Part shown: positions 1-5,027 of the stretch, piece by piece
Position numbering within the stretch: position 1 is the stretch's first letter
Layout of the letters: each line of letters starts with the position of its first letter
Source of the DNA: Enteractinococcus helveticum
Lineage (GTDB): Bacteria > Actinomycetota > Actinomycetes > Actinomycetales > Micrococcaceae
Reading direction: 5' to 3'
Assembly: GCF_020742345.1 (NCBI RefSeq)
Contig: NZ_DYXC01000076.1
Span: 1 to 5,046 of the forward strand
Length of the DNA stretch: 5,046 nt
Notes under the pieces: generated by a model
What the model was told of the DNA's origin: nothing
What the model saw: the letters and a program-made list of their open reading frames with translations, nothing else
Databases searched by the model: none
Made by a program: the position numbers and the translations under genes

Positions 1-636
1 CACCTTGTCGGCCAGATAGACTGCTTCATCGATATCGTGAGTGACTAGGATGATTGTCACGCCCAGTCGATCTCTAATATCTAGCATCAAGTCTTCTAGA
101 TCAGCGCGTGTCTGGGCGTCCACAGAAGCAAAGGGTTCATCCATCACTAGGACCTGGGGTCGATAAGCAAGCGATCTAGCGATGGCTACGCGTTGTTGCA
201 TACCGCCTGACATTTCCCAAGGATATAGCTTCGCGGCATGTTCTAGCCCGACATCGCGGAGAGCATTTGCAACCCGTTGTTCCTGGTCTGCAGCTGATAA
301 TTTCAGTCGTCGAAGCGGCAGTTCAATGTTTTGCTGCACGCGCATCCACGGCATTAACGAACGACTGTAATCTTGAAAGACCACTGATAACTCAGCTGGA
401 GGTTTAACAATAGCCTCTCCATTTAAGCGAACTTCGCCCGAATCCGCAGGGCCAAGAGCGGCCAGCGCCCGGAGCAGAGTTGTCTTTCCTGAGCCAGAGG
501 GGCCCACGATGCAAACAAACTCTCCTGAGCCAGCGGTAAAAGTGACATCATCGAGTACTCGTGTGTCTCCATAAGACTTTGCGATCCCTCGGACGTCCAA
601 CAACGGCGTCTGATCATTCATATCTTCAACATTCAT
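1..636 (-). CDS. NitT/TauT-type ABC transporter ATP-binding protein (partial, C-terminus beyond window)
   Basis: This is the ATPase that powers import through the two permeases encoded upstream; it acts on the cytoplasmic face of the membrane. The 212 visible codons contain all nucleotide-binding motifs in order: Walker A GPSGSGKTT (residues 45-53), Q-loop VFQD (Gln88), signature MSGGMQQR (142-149, with M for the usual L), Walker B LVMDEPFASVD (163-173) and H-loop VTHD (His200). SsuB/TauB proteins are about 250-270 residues, so roughly 40-60 residues are missing past the left edge. The ATG at 636 was chosen because GGGA lies 5 nt upstream and the start follows the permease stop by 15 nt. A second in-frame ATG at 621 has weaker spacing. 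As last gene of the operon it depends on the upstream promoter. Family is secure; substrate is unknown. Confidence 0.95.
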   Translation of the reverse strand, partial: MNVEDMNDQTPLLDVRGIAKSYGDTRVLDDVTFTAGSGEFVCIVGPSGSGKTTLLRALAALGPADSGEVRLNGEAIVKPPAELSVVFQDYSRSLMPWMRVQQNIELPLRRLKLSAADQEQRVANALRDVGLEHAAKLYPWEMSGGMQQRVAIARSLAYRPQVLVMDEPFASVDAQTRADLEDLMLDIRDRLGVTIILVTHDIDEAVYLADKV

Positions 637-651
637 AATGTTCCCATTCTT

Positions 652-1410
652 CTAACGCGTTTTTTGGTGCCAACTCAGTGCACGACGTTCTATTACCATT
701 AGAGCGACATTCAACAAATATCCGACAATCCCGAGCAAGATCATTCCTGACCACATCTCGGGCATTGCGAATTGGCGCTGAGCCTCCAAAATGAAATATC
801 CGATACCTCTAGACGAACCCATGAGTTCGCTTGCAAACATGAGGATCACAGCCACAGCTAGACATGCTCGAATCCCTGCAAAAATCTGGGGAGCCGCACT
901 TGGTAAGACCATGCGAAATATCCAATCCCGCATCCGAATTTGGTATGACTTAGCGACGTCAACCAATGAAGGATGCACCGAGCGAACGCCCTCAATAGTG
1001 TTGAGCAGAACGGGCCATAGGGCTCCAAAGACGATTATCGCGATTCGCATGTCCATACCGATACCGATCAGCTGGATTGCCAGAGGCAGGAGAGCTACGG
1101 CCGGGAGGTACCGAAAAAACTGGAGGACTGGGTCAAGCGCTGAGACGATCTGTTGATTTAATCCCAAAATGACGCCGCCACTGACACCAATGACAATCGA
1201 TAAGCTAAGACCAACCCCCAAAGCTAAAAGGCTTGGAATCACGTGCTCTCCGAAAAGTGCAAATAGCCATAGCTCTTGGAACCGATCTAAAATTATCTGA
1301 AGTGGCGGGAAGAATATCGAGTCCGCGTTCGCACTACTGATCCACCACGCTAGGAATAGCGACACTGGAAGTACTATTGGTAGAAGTATCCAGAGAATTC
1401 CTTTTTTCAC
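652..1410 (-). CDS. NitT/TauT-type ABC transporter permease (second permease)
   Basis: This integral membrane subunit forms half of the importer channel. The 252 residues are the normal length for SsuC/TauC-like permeases (BPD_transp_1 fold). Hydrophobic segments lie near residues 5-25, 60-83, 98-118, 121-138, 175-197 and 220-240. The cytoplasmic EAA coupling loop that docks on the ATPase is at about 146-180, with VDVAKSYQIR followed by VLPSAAPQIFAGIR. The C-terminus ERRALSWH is typical and closely matches the ERRALNWH end of the neighbouring permease, so the two probably arose by duplication. The start is GTG, sharing 4 nt (GTGA) with the stop of the preceding permease; GAGG sits 5 nt upstream. 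This arrangement suggests translational coupling. The pair probably forms a heterodimer, whereas many SsuABC-type systems use a single permease as a homodimer. Confidence 0.94.
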   Translation of the reverse strand: MKKGILWILLPIVLPVSLFLAWWISSANADSIFFPPLQIILDRFQELWLFALFGEHVIPSLLALGVGLSLSIVIGVSGGVILGLNQQIVSALDPVLQFFRYLPAVALLPLAIQLIGIGMDMRIAIIVFGALWPVLLNTIEGVRSVHPSLVDVAKSYQIRMRDWIFRMVLPSAAPQIFAGIRACLAVAVILMFASELMGSSRGIGYFILEAQRQFAMPEMWSGMILLGIVGYLLNVALMVIERRALSWHQKTR

Positions 1411-2219
1411 TTTGTCCTCGTCTTTCGGTGCGCAGGATGCCAGTTGAGGGCTCTGCGTTCCATCGCTCGAAAAGCTGCGTCAATGGCAATTCCCAAGAGT
1501 CCGCATAAGAAGATATATGCATACATCTCAGGTACGGCGCCTCCGAGTTGGGCAATGAGAATGGCTTCTCCAAGGCCACCAGCGGGGATCACAATTTGTG
1601 CACTGATTGACACCAATAGACACACCGCGGCCGCAAGACGTATCCCAGTTGAGAGGTACGGGGCAGCAGAGGGAAGAAGCAAAAGTCGCACGTAGTCAAT
1701 TTTTCTTACGCGGAGCGACCGAAAAGTCTCGCGAGCCACTGGATCAACATCGTGTACGCCGTATATCGCTTGCATGAGGACGGCCCAAACTGCGGCCAGG
1801 AAAGCCAGTACAACCACGCTTTCAATGCCTGCACCGAAAAGCAAGGCCACGAGGGGCACTAGCACCAGTGCTGGAATCGTCCGCAGAAAGTCCAGAGTCA
1901 GGGCGGACATGCGGTACGCGATACGGCTGACACCTAACGGAAAACCAACGGCGACACCAACGATGGTCGCTGCCACCAAACTTAATGCCCAGCTGAGCAT
2001 TGTTTCGCCTAATGGGGACCATATCGTGCCACCAGCAAGGAGAGACCCAAAAGCAACGGTGACTTCTACCGGAGTCGGAACAGCTCCTAAACTGCCAATT
2101 GTCGCGAAGATCTGCCATAAGACCAGCAGACCCACGATAACAAGAACCTGATTGGTCCGAGGTTTCTCCTTTCGAGGACGTATTTTGTTAGTTACGGTCT
2201 CCGCACTACTAACGGTCAT
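1407..2219 (-). CDS. NitT/TauT-type ABC transporter permease (first permease)
   Basis: This is the other membrane half of the importer. It is 270 residues from the chosen ATG, with a basic cytoplasmic N-terminus (about residues 10-22, KIRPRKEKPR), a first membrane helix at about 24-42, and further helices at about 74-100, 110-130, 133-150, 192-212 and 233-250. The EAA loop is at about 159-195: VARETFRSLRVRK followed by LLLPSAAPYLSTGIR. A GTG at 2225 would add two residues, but the ATG at 2219 is preferred because GGAG lies 5 nt before it. The gene overlaps the 3' end of the binding-protein gene by 11 nt and overlaps the next permease by 4 nt, so all are one transcription unit. The BPD_transp_1 family call is firm; substrate cannot be inferred. 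Confidence 0.94.
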   Translation of the reverse strand: MTVSSAETVTNKIRPRKEKPRTNQVLVIVGLLVLWQIFATIGSLGAVPTPVEVTVAFGSLLAGGTIWSPLGETMLSWALSLVAATIVGVAVGFPLGVSRIAYRMSALTLDFLRTIPALVLVPLVALLFGAGIESVVVLAFLAAVWAVLMQAIYGVHDVDPVARETFRSLRVRKIDYVRLLLLPSAAPYLSTGIRLAAAVCLLVSISAQIVIPAGGLGEAILIAQLGGAVPEMYAYIFLCGLLGIAIDAAFRAMERRALNWHPAHRKTRTK

Positions 2220-3201
2220 CGTCACTCCATAACAGTCCTTCGACTACGTGGCCTTTATCAATGAAATCGTGTTCGCCCATCAGATCTGCGTGATCTTGAA
2301 GGTCCTGCGGTGAGACGGTGGCATCGTAGAATGGCAAAATTGCGTTATTGATCGCTTCTTCTGAGAGTGATGTGAACTCAGGCAGGACACCGCGAACTTT
2401 GTCTGGATTATCGTTTGCGAATTCTCCTGCTTTTGCGATTGCAGCGTTAAATTTGCGGGCCGTGTCCGGGTTACTCTCAACAAAGCTGTCGCTTGAGACC
2501 CATTGGAGCGCAGTCATGCCCCCGAGACCATCCGTAAAGGGCTGAGAAATAGTCTCAAATCCTTCACCTTTAGCCACCGACAAAAATGGGTCCACTAAGA
2601 AAGCCGCGTCAATCCGCTCTGATTCCAGCGCAGGCATCATGTCTGGATAAGAGATTTCCACGATTTCGACGTCATCAACATCGACACCCGCTTCATCCAA
2701 GACAACGTGAAGCGCGAGATCGGGACCAGATTTGAGACCTACCACTGCCACGGTCTTACCCGCTAGATCAGCGACTTCAGCGATGTCGTTTTTGGGACTA
2801 ACGACCAAAGCGGTGGTGTCGAGAGAGGCGTCCTTCGAGTAGCGATCAGAACCAGAGATAACCGTAATAGGAAGGTTCTTCGAAGCAGCTGTCACGACAG
2901 GTATCGAATTCATGAGTGCAACTTGCAGTTCGTCGTTCATAAGGGAGGGGACCGCAGTAGACGTTGCTTGAATAGTCGAAGGAGTCACTTCTAGGCCTTC
3001 TTCTTCAAAAAAGCCCTCCTCGATGGCTATATATAAGTGCGCTGCATTAGCGATCGGAGTGATGCCAACCGTAAGCTTCGTAACTTGGTCTTCCGCATCC
3101 GCCGCGTCGTCTGCATCGGCACTGGCGCACCCAGCTAGCAGAAAAGCACCTACCGTGATGGCTGCGCCCAGTTTCAACTTAGACATGTTTTTCTCCGTCA
3201 T
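2209..3201 (-). CDS. NitT/TauT-type ABC transporter substrate-binding lipoprotein (NMT1/SsuA-like)
   Basis: This extracytoplasmic solute receptor is tethered to the membrane by a lipid and delivers substrate to the adjacent permeases. The 330-residue product starts with a basic n-region and a hydrophobic stretch ending in the lipobox LLAGC, predicting Cys25 as the lipidated residue. A short acidic Ala/Asp/Glu linker (28-38) follows, then a periplasmic-binding fold starting KLTVGITPIANAAHLYIA. Typical family features are the EEGFFEEEGLEV stretch (about 61-72), ALMNSIP, DLAGKTVAVVG and IDAAFLVDPF. Two starts are credible. ATG 3201 has GAGGGG 5 nt upstream. ATG 3186 (M6) has GGAG 6 nt upstream and gives a more ordinary 20-residue signal peptide. 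It is first in the operon, directly behind a palindromic operator candidate. The family binds nitrate, sulfonates, taurine, thiamine precursors or aromatics; nothing here decides between them. Confidence 0.94.
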   Translation of the reverse strand: MTEKNMSKLKLGAAITVGAFLLAGCASADADDAADAEDQVTKLTVGITPIANAAHLYIAIEEGFFEEEGLEVTPSTIQATSTAVPSLMNDELQVALMNSIPVVTAASKNLPITVISGSDRYSKDASLDTTALVVSPKNDIAEVADLAGKTVAVVGLKSGPDLALHVVLDEAGVDVDDVEIVEISYPDMMPALESERIDAAFLVDPFLSVAKGEGFETISQPFTDGLGGMTALQWVSSDSFVESNPDTARKFNAAIAKAGEFANDNPDKVRGVLPEFTSLSEEAINNAILPFYDATVSPQDLQDHADLMGEHDFIDKGHVVEGLLWSDDDR

Positions 3202-3206
3202 ATCGG

Positions 3207-3212
3207 CCCCTC
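3207..3212 (-). promoter_or_regulatory. Ribosome binding site for the substrate-binding protein gene
   Basis: GAGGGG on the minus strand lies 5 nt before the ATG at 3201 and supports that start. A second GGAG (3193-3196), inside the reading frame, lies 6 nt before the alternative ATG at 3186, so both starts may be used. Confidence 0.6.
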
Positions 3213-3218
3213 AATAAA

Positions 3219-3244
3219 TGGTGTACGATTCGTATCGTACACCA
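3219..3244. promoter_or_regulatory. Perfect 26-bp palindrome, probable repressor operator
   Basis: The arms TGGTGTACGAT (3219-3229) and ATCGTACACCA (3234-3244) are perfect reverse complements separated by TCGT. The site lies 18-43 nt upstream of the lipoprotein ATG and covers the best -10 hexamer on the minus strand. Its size, symmetry and GTAC/ATCG half-sites resemble operators of TetR-family repressors, although FadR/GntR or other dimeric regulators are possible. It is unlikely to be a terminator because no T-run follows on either strand. It probably controls the whole transporter operon. No regulator gene is adjacent, so the cognate protein must lie elsewhere or have been lost. Confidence 0.65.
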
Positions 3245-3263
3245 GTGAGGTGCGTCACTACAA
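3234..3263 (-). promoter_or_regulatory. Candidate sigma-70-type promoter of the ABC transporter operon
   Basis: On the minus strand TTGTAG (3258-3263) is followed after 18 bp by TACGAT (3234-3239). Each hexamer matches the consensus only partly. The -10 lies inside the palindrome, so a bound repressor would block polymerase. The predicted transcript starts about 25 nt before the coding start, leaving no room for a leader riboswitch. The match is moderate, and position plus overlap with the operator are the main support. Confidence 0.4.
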
Positions 3264-3580
3264 GCCATCAATCTGCGGTAGCCTAAACACAACAGGGATA
3301 TATGAAACATGGACGACGGTCTCGCGTTTTGGGACGCTTCATCACCTCTGCAGCAACTCCGAGGCGCGTTGGTACTGTGCCCGCACCCTCCAGAACAGCA
3401 CATTGTGGAAGAGCAATCTGCAAAAGCAGCTGAAGCAGAAGCGCAGCACGAGCAGGCTGAGTAAGTCGAGATGACATGTCGCACTATCTAACTGAGGCCT
3501 CAAATCCAGCTAGTCAGGGCATAAGCGCCAAAGGGGCTGTGGTGTGGAGGTCCGTGATGACCTGAACCGCGGCCGACGAA
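3245..3580. other. Intergenic gap of about 335 bp with no secure gene
   Basis: Between the operator and the 3' end of the broken hydrolase I find no recognisable protein, tRNA or strong terminator. The stretch holds one doubtful ORF (3309-3464) and a 29-codon ORF at 3476-3565 with no recognisable content. A weak imperfect hairpin (3527-3541; arms AGCGCC and GGGGCT with a mismatch) has no T-run. The segment may be the eroded remains of a gene, perhaps a divergent one, but nothing in it proves this. Confidence 0.5.
3309..3464 (+). CDS. Doubtful small ORF, Ala/Glu-rich C-terminus, unknown
   Basis: The 51-residue ORF starts with ATG directly after an in-frame TGA and ends in TAA. I do not recognise the product. 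It reads MDDGLAFWDASSPLQQLRGA, then a short CPHPPEQH stretch, and ends in a highly charged Ala/Glu/Gln tail (AKAAEAEAQHEQAE) that could form an amphipathic helix. AGGGA lies 11 nt upstream of the ATG, which is too far for a good ribosome site. The low-complexity GCAG-rich DNA at 3421-3456 may by itself create this reading frame. It may be a real small protein, the tail of a degraded gene, or noise. Confidence 0.2.
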   Translation: MDDGLAFWDASSPLQQLRGALVLCPHPPEQHIVEEQSAKAAEAEAQHEQAE

Positions 3581-4375
3581 TCACGATGCCGGTGAGCTCG
3601 AGTTTTTCGGCCAAGAGTGCGTCCTCAACCCCGTGGAATTCTCTACGGTTTCCGAGGCCAGAGGCCCGCCTTCCCGGGGCAGAGTCCCGACGTCAATAAA
3701 CGATCGTCTTTCTCCCGCTGAAATCGCTACGTACTCACGCATCAAGATAGTAAGCACGTGCACTATGCGCCCAGAACCCTCGTCTGAAGTGTCGATCGCA
3801 TCGGACATATTCACAAAGATCGCAATGCTGTAGTCCGAGTCTAGGTTGTACATCACTAGGGAACTAGAACATAGTCCGTCGCCGGTATGGCCCCACCAGC
3901 TTTCAAGTGAACCGATGCCAACCGCATACTCGTCGTATTCAGGGCCATCGCTTAGCGGTGCACCGACCAGCCGCTCTTCCTGCAGTTCAGGCGAGATCAG
4001 CTCTCCTGTCGCCAGCGCCTTGACCCACACCCTCATATCCGCCGTCGTCGAGATCATCGCTCCCGAGGCGCCCATTGCAGAGAAGTTATTGAATATTGGC
4101 GCCATCTCACCGTCAGCTGGCTGGTGACCCTGGGCGTGCGGATCACCCAGTCCTCGTCGGAGCCGGCGTAGACGGTATCGGTCAGGTCGAGTTCCTCAAT
4201 GATGCGCTCGTCAATGGCCTCGGCAATCGATTGGCCGGTCACTTCTTCAATGACGACGGCGAGCAGATTCGTTGAGGTATTTGAATACACGTGGTCAGTG
4301 CCGGGCTCAAACTGTGAACCTTCGGCCAAACCGTAGCCATTGAGCGCCTCGAGTGTGAACTGCTGCATGAATAGG
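3581..4375 (-). pseudogene. Serine beta-lactamase/DD-peptidase-like hydrolase, N-terminally truncated and frameshifted
   Basis: The remnant matches the C-terminal two thirds of the class C beta-lactamase / D-alanyl-D-alanine carboxypeptidase-like family (Beta-lactamase, PF00144), usually exported serine hydrolases acting on cell-wall peptides, beta-lactams or esters. The YxN motif is present as Y-S-N (4279-4287) within EPGTDHVYSNTSTNLLAVVI, and the KTG-equivalent is H-T-G (3881-3889) within WWGHTGDG. The intervening GAMISTTADMRVWVKAL segment is also typical. The SxxK nucleophile region is absent: homology stops near LFMQQFTLEAL at about 4375, where IS3 sequence begins. A single-base frameshift near 4149 splits the remainder into two frames. 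Reading frames that extend to 4530 merely run through antisense IS DNA. The product cannot be active. It lies upstream of, and on the same strand as, the transporter, but no functional link is evident. Confidence 0.85.
4147..4152 (-). other. Single-base frameshift in the hydrolase remnant
   Basis: On the minus strand the upstream frame reads AGSDED and then goes to WVIRTP. The next frame reads LGDPHAQGH and continues into the conserved ADGEMAPIFNNF...GAMISTTAD stretch. Restoring one C between GAC and TGG would give E-D-L-G-D-P-H-A-Q-G-H, which fits the usual P-H-A-x-G-Y/H pattern of this family. A one-base deletion here is therefore the simplest explanation, though a sequencing error cannot be excluded. 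Confidence 0.7.
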
Positions 4376-4422
4376 TGACATTCGATCTGGCTAGCTGACT
4401 GCTGGGCTGGAAGGATGAACCT

Positions 4423-4737
4423 ATGCCTACCCCGTTTCCCAAAGAGTTTCGCGACGATGTTGTCCATGTGACATTGAATCGTGATGCCGGTGTTACGCTG
4501 GCTCAAATTGCCAGGGACTTTGGCATTCATGTTGGCACCCTAGATAAGTGGATGCGACAAGCTCGCACTGAAGCCGACGAGCAGTCAGGCGTGACAACGT
4601 CAGCGCACGACGAGCTCAAAGAATTGCGGAAACGCAACCGGCTGCTGGAAGAGGGAAACGAAGTCCTGCGTCGTGCAGCAGCGTATTTATCGCAGGCGAA
4701 TTTGCCGGGAAAAGGCTCTACCCGCTGTGAGACTTGA
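4423..4737 (+). CDS. IS3-family transposase OrfA
   Basis: OrfA is the DNA-binding subunit of IS3 transposase, made alone or fused to the OrfB DDE catalytic part by -1 frameshifting. The product starts MPTPFPKEFRDDVV. It has a helix-turn-helix at about residues 22-45 (GVTLAQIARDFGIHVGTLDKW) and a leucine-zipper-like helix at about 65-92 (ELKELRKRNRLLEEGNEVLR), ending AAAYLSQANLPGK, a pattern characteristic of actinobacterial IS3 OrfA. GGAAGG (4411-4416) lies 6 nt before the ATG. The last residues after LPGK (GSTRCET) run through the orfB start in the wrong frame. Position 4727 is a likely junction, so the natural C-terminus may be slightly altered. Without OrfB this copy cannot transpose by itself; free OrfA is reported to act as a repressor in some IS3 elements. 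Confidence 0.9.
   Translation: MPTPFPKEFRDDVVHVTLNRDAGVTLAQIARDFGIHVGTLDKWMRQARTEADEQSGVTTSAHDELKELRKRNRLLEEGNEVLRRAAAYLSQANLPGKGSTRCET
4707..4713 (+). promoter_or_regulatory. Programmed -1 frameshift heptamer GGGAAAA of IS3
   Basis: In the OrfA frame the bases are split as G GGA AAA, matching the X-XXY-YYZ slippery pattern. Slipping back one base changes the reading to P-G-K-R-L-Y-P-L, the usual beginning of actinobacterial OrfB. That frame hits TGA at 4728-4730. The signal is thus intact, but the fusion product would end after five further codons. Confidence 0.6.
4717..4727 (+). repeat. 11-bp direct repeat, copy 1 (IS3 side of the junction)
   Basis: TCTACCCGCTG lies at the very end of recognisable IS3 orfB sequence (codons L-Y-P-L) and is repeated exactly at 4802-4812, 85 bp downstream. 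One base further on, GAGACTTG (4729-4736) is likewise repeated at 4834-4841. In the IS110 model this copy is the left half of the insertion target. Confidence 0.8.
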
Positions 4738-4801
4738 GGTAGCTGGTCTGGGATCGGCTGGCAGGATAGGTATTGACCGTTCAATCTGTGGATGCGACCC
4801 T

Positions 4802-4812
4802 TCTACCCGCTG
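4802..4812 (+). repeat. 11-bp direct repeat, copy 2 (putative target guide in RNA loop)
   Basis: This is an exact second copy of TCTACCCGCTG. It occupies positions 2-12 of the 20-nt loop TTCTACCCGCTGGCCCCTGT of the first predicted hairpin. In the IS621 bridge RNA the left target guide has the same sense as the top strand left of the insertion site, which is the relationship seen here. Confidence 0.75.
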
Positions 4813-4833
4813 GCCCCTGTGGGTGCCTTGTAC

Positions 4834-4841
4834 GAGACTTG
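4834..4841 (+). repeat. 8-bp repeat GAGACTTG (second copy; first at 4729-4736)
   Basis: GAGACTTG occurs just right of the presumed IS3/IS110 junction and again here, between predicted hairpins 1 and 2. With the 11-bp repeat, the 20-bp junction sequence 4717-4736 is reproduced as two pieces separated by 21 bp at 4802-4841. The piece is short and its meaning is uncertain. Confidence 0.5.
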
Positions 4842-4971
4842 TCCGTTCCAGGTGGCGGCCAGTACCCTCCGGCCCACTTCGGGTGACTTAATAAGAAGAT
4901 TGTCCGCCAAGAAGACTCGGCGTGACTCATCACAGTGCTGTTCCGATGTGATGCAATGCCCGGACTGGTAC

Positions 4972-4988
4972 CGGCCGTCTGACGGCCG
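4972..4988 (+). other. Strong GC hairpin upstream of the transposase start
   Basis: CGGCCGT and ACGGCCG pair perfectly over 7 bp with a CTG loop. No T-run follows (CTAACCC), so it is not a standard terminator. It may close the 3' part of the bridge RNA or reduce read-through into the transposase gene. Confidence 0.5.
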
Positions 4989-5027
4989 CTAACCCTGCCC
5001 ATCGCATTGGAAGGTACACCGACCGCT

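Larger units (their letters stand above)
4376..4727 (+). mobile_element. IS3-family insertion sequence, left part only
   Basis: The segment runs from about where hydrolase homology stops to where the orfB reading frame is lost. It holds orfA, its frameshift site and only the first codons of orfB. The left boundary is approximate: a TGA-starting sequence at 4376 (TGACATTCG) would fit the TGA-type termini common in IS3, but I cannot verify an inverted repeat because the right end is missing. The right limit, 4727, is where K-R-L-Y-P-L of the orfB frame meets a stop and unrelated sequence. The element interrupts the hydrolase in the opposite orientation. Confidence 0.7.
4790..4990 (+). ncRNA. 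Candidate IS110 bridge RNA (structured noncoding left end)
   Basis: Bridge RNAs of IS110 elements have hairpins with internal or terminal loops that pair with target and donor DNA. Successive stems seen here are as follows. (1) GC-g-ACCC (4794-4800) with GGGTGC (4821-4826) around a 20-nt loop. (2) GTG-gc-GGCC (4852-4860) with GGCCCAC (4871-4877) around a 10-nt loop. (3) GTCCGCC (4902-4908) with GGCG-t-GAC (4919-4926) around a 10-nt loop. (4) CATCACA (4928-4934) with TGTGATG (4947-4953), a perfect 7-bp stem with a 12-nt loop GTGCTGTTCCGA. (5) CGGCCGT (4972-4978) with ACGGCCG (4982-4988), loop CTG. Loop 1 contains the 11-bp copy of the IS3 junction sequence, suggesting a target-binding loop; loop 4 could be the donor loop. 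A competing hairpin (4812-4827) also exists. Exact RNA ends and promoter are not visible. Confidence 0.45.

Noticed and set aside
791..1156. Plus-strand ORF of 121 codons opposite the second permease
   Set aside because: It is antisense to a well-supported permease with clear membrane helices and EAA loop. Its own product is Arg/Thr/Ile-rich and resembles no family.
1774..2151. Plus-strand ORF of 125 codons opposite the first permease
   Set aside because: Its composition (Ala/Thr/Arg/Lys) is that of a reverse-frame shadow, and the minus-strand permease explains the sequence.
3201..3240. Riboswitch in the leader of the transporter operon
   Set aside because: The predicted leader is only about 25 nt, too short for a known aptamer, and the palindrome is better explained as a protein-binding site.
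3179..3484. Minus-strand ORF of 101 codons upstream of the lipoprotein gene
   Set aside because: It is Cys/Ser-rich, runs through the palindrome and the promoter and overlaps the lipoprotein start. It has no family signature.
3527..3541. Hairpin AGCGCC/GGGGCT as a terminator for the hydrolase remnant
   Set aside because: The stem has a mismatch and no T-run follows on either strand.
4376..4530. N-terminal extension of the hydrolase reading frame up to 4530
   Set aside because: This part is antisense to IS3 orfA and carries no SxxK motif or signal peptide. The open frame is accidental.
4930..4935. TCACAG as a right donor guide complementary to CTGTGA at the presumed IS110 left tip (4725-4730)
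   Set aside because: Six bases match by chance easily. The copy also lies on the 5' side of the candidate donor loop, not the 3' side expected from the IS621 model.
4792..4992. ORFs on both strands in the leader before the IS110 start (e.g. 4792-4992 plus, 4781-5002 minus)
   Set aside because: They have no recognisable domains or good ribosome sites, and the same DNA forms several stem-loops, which favours a noncoding role.
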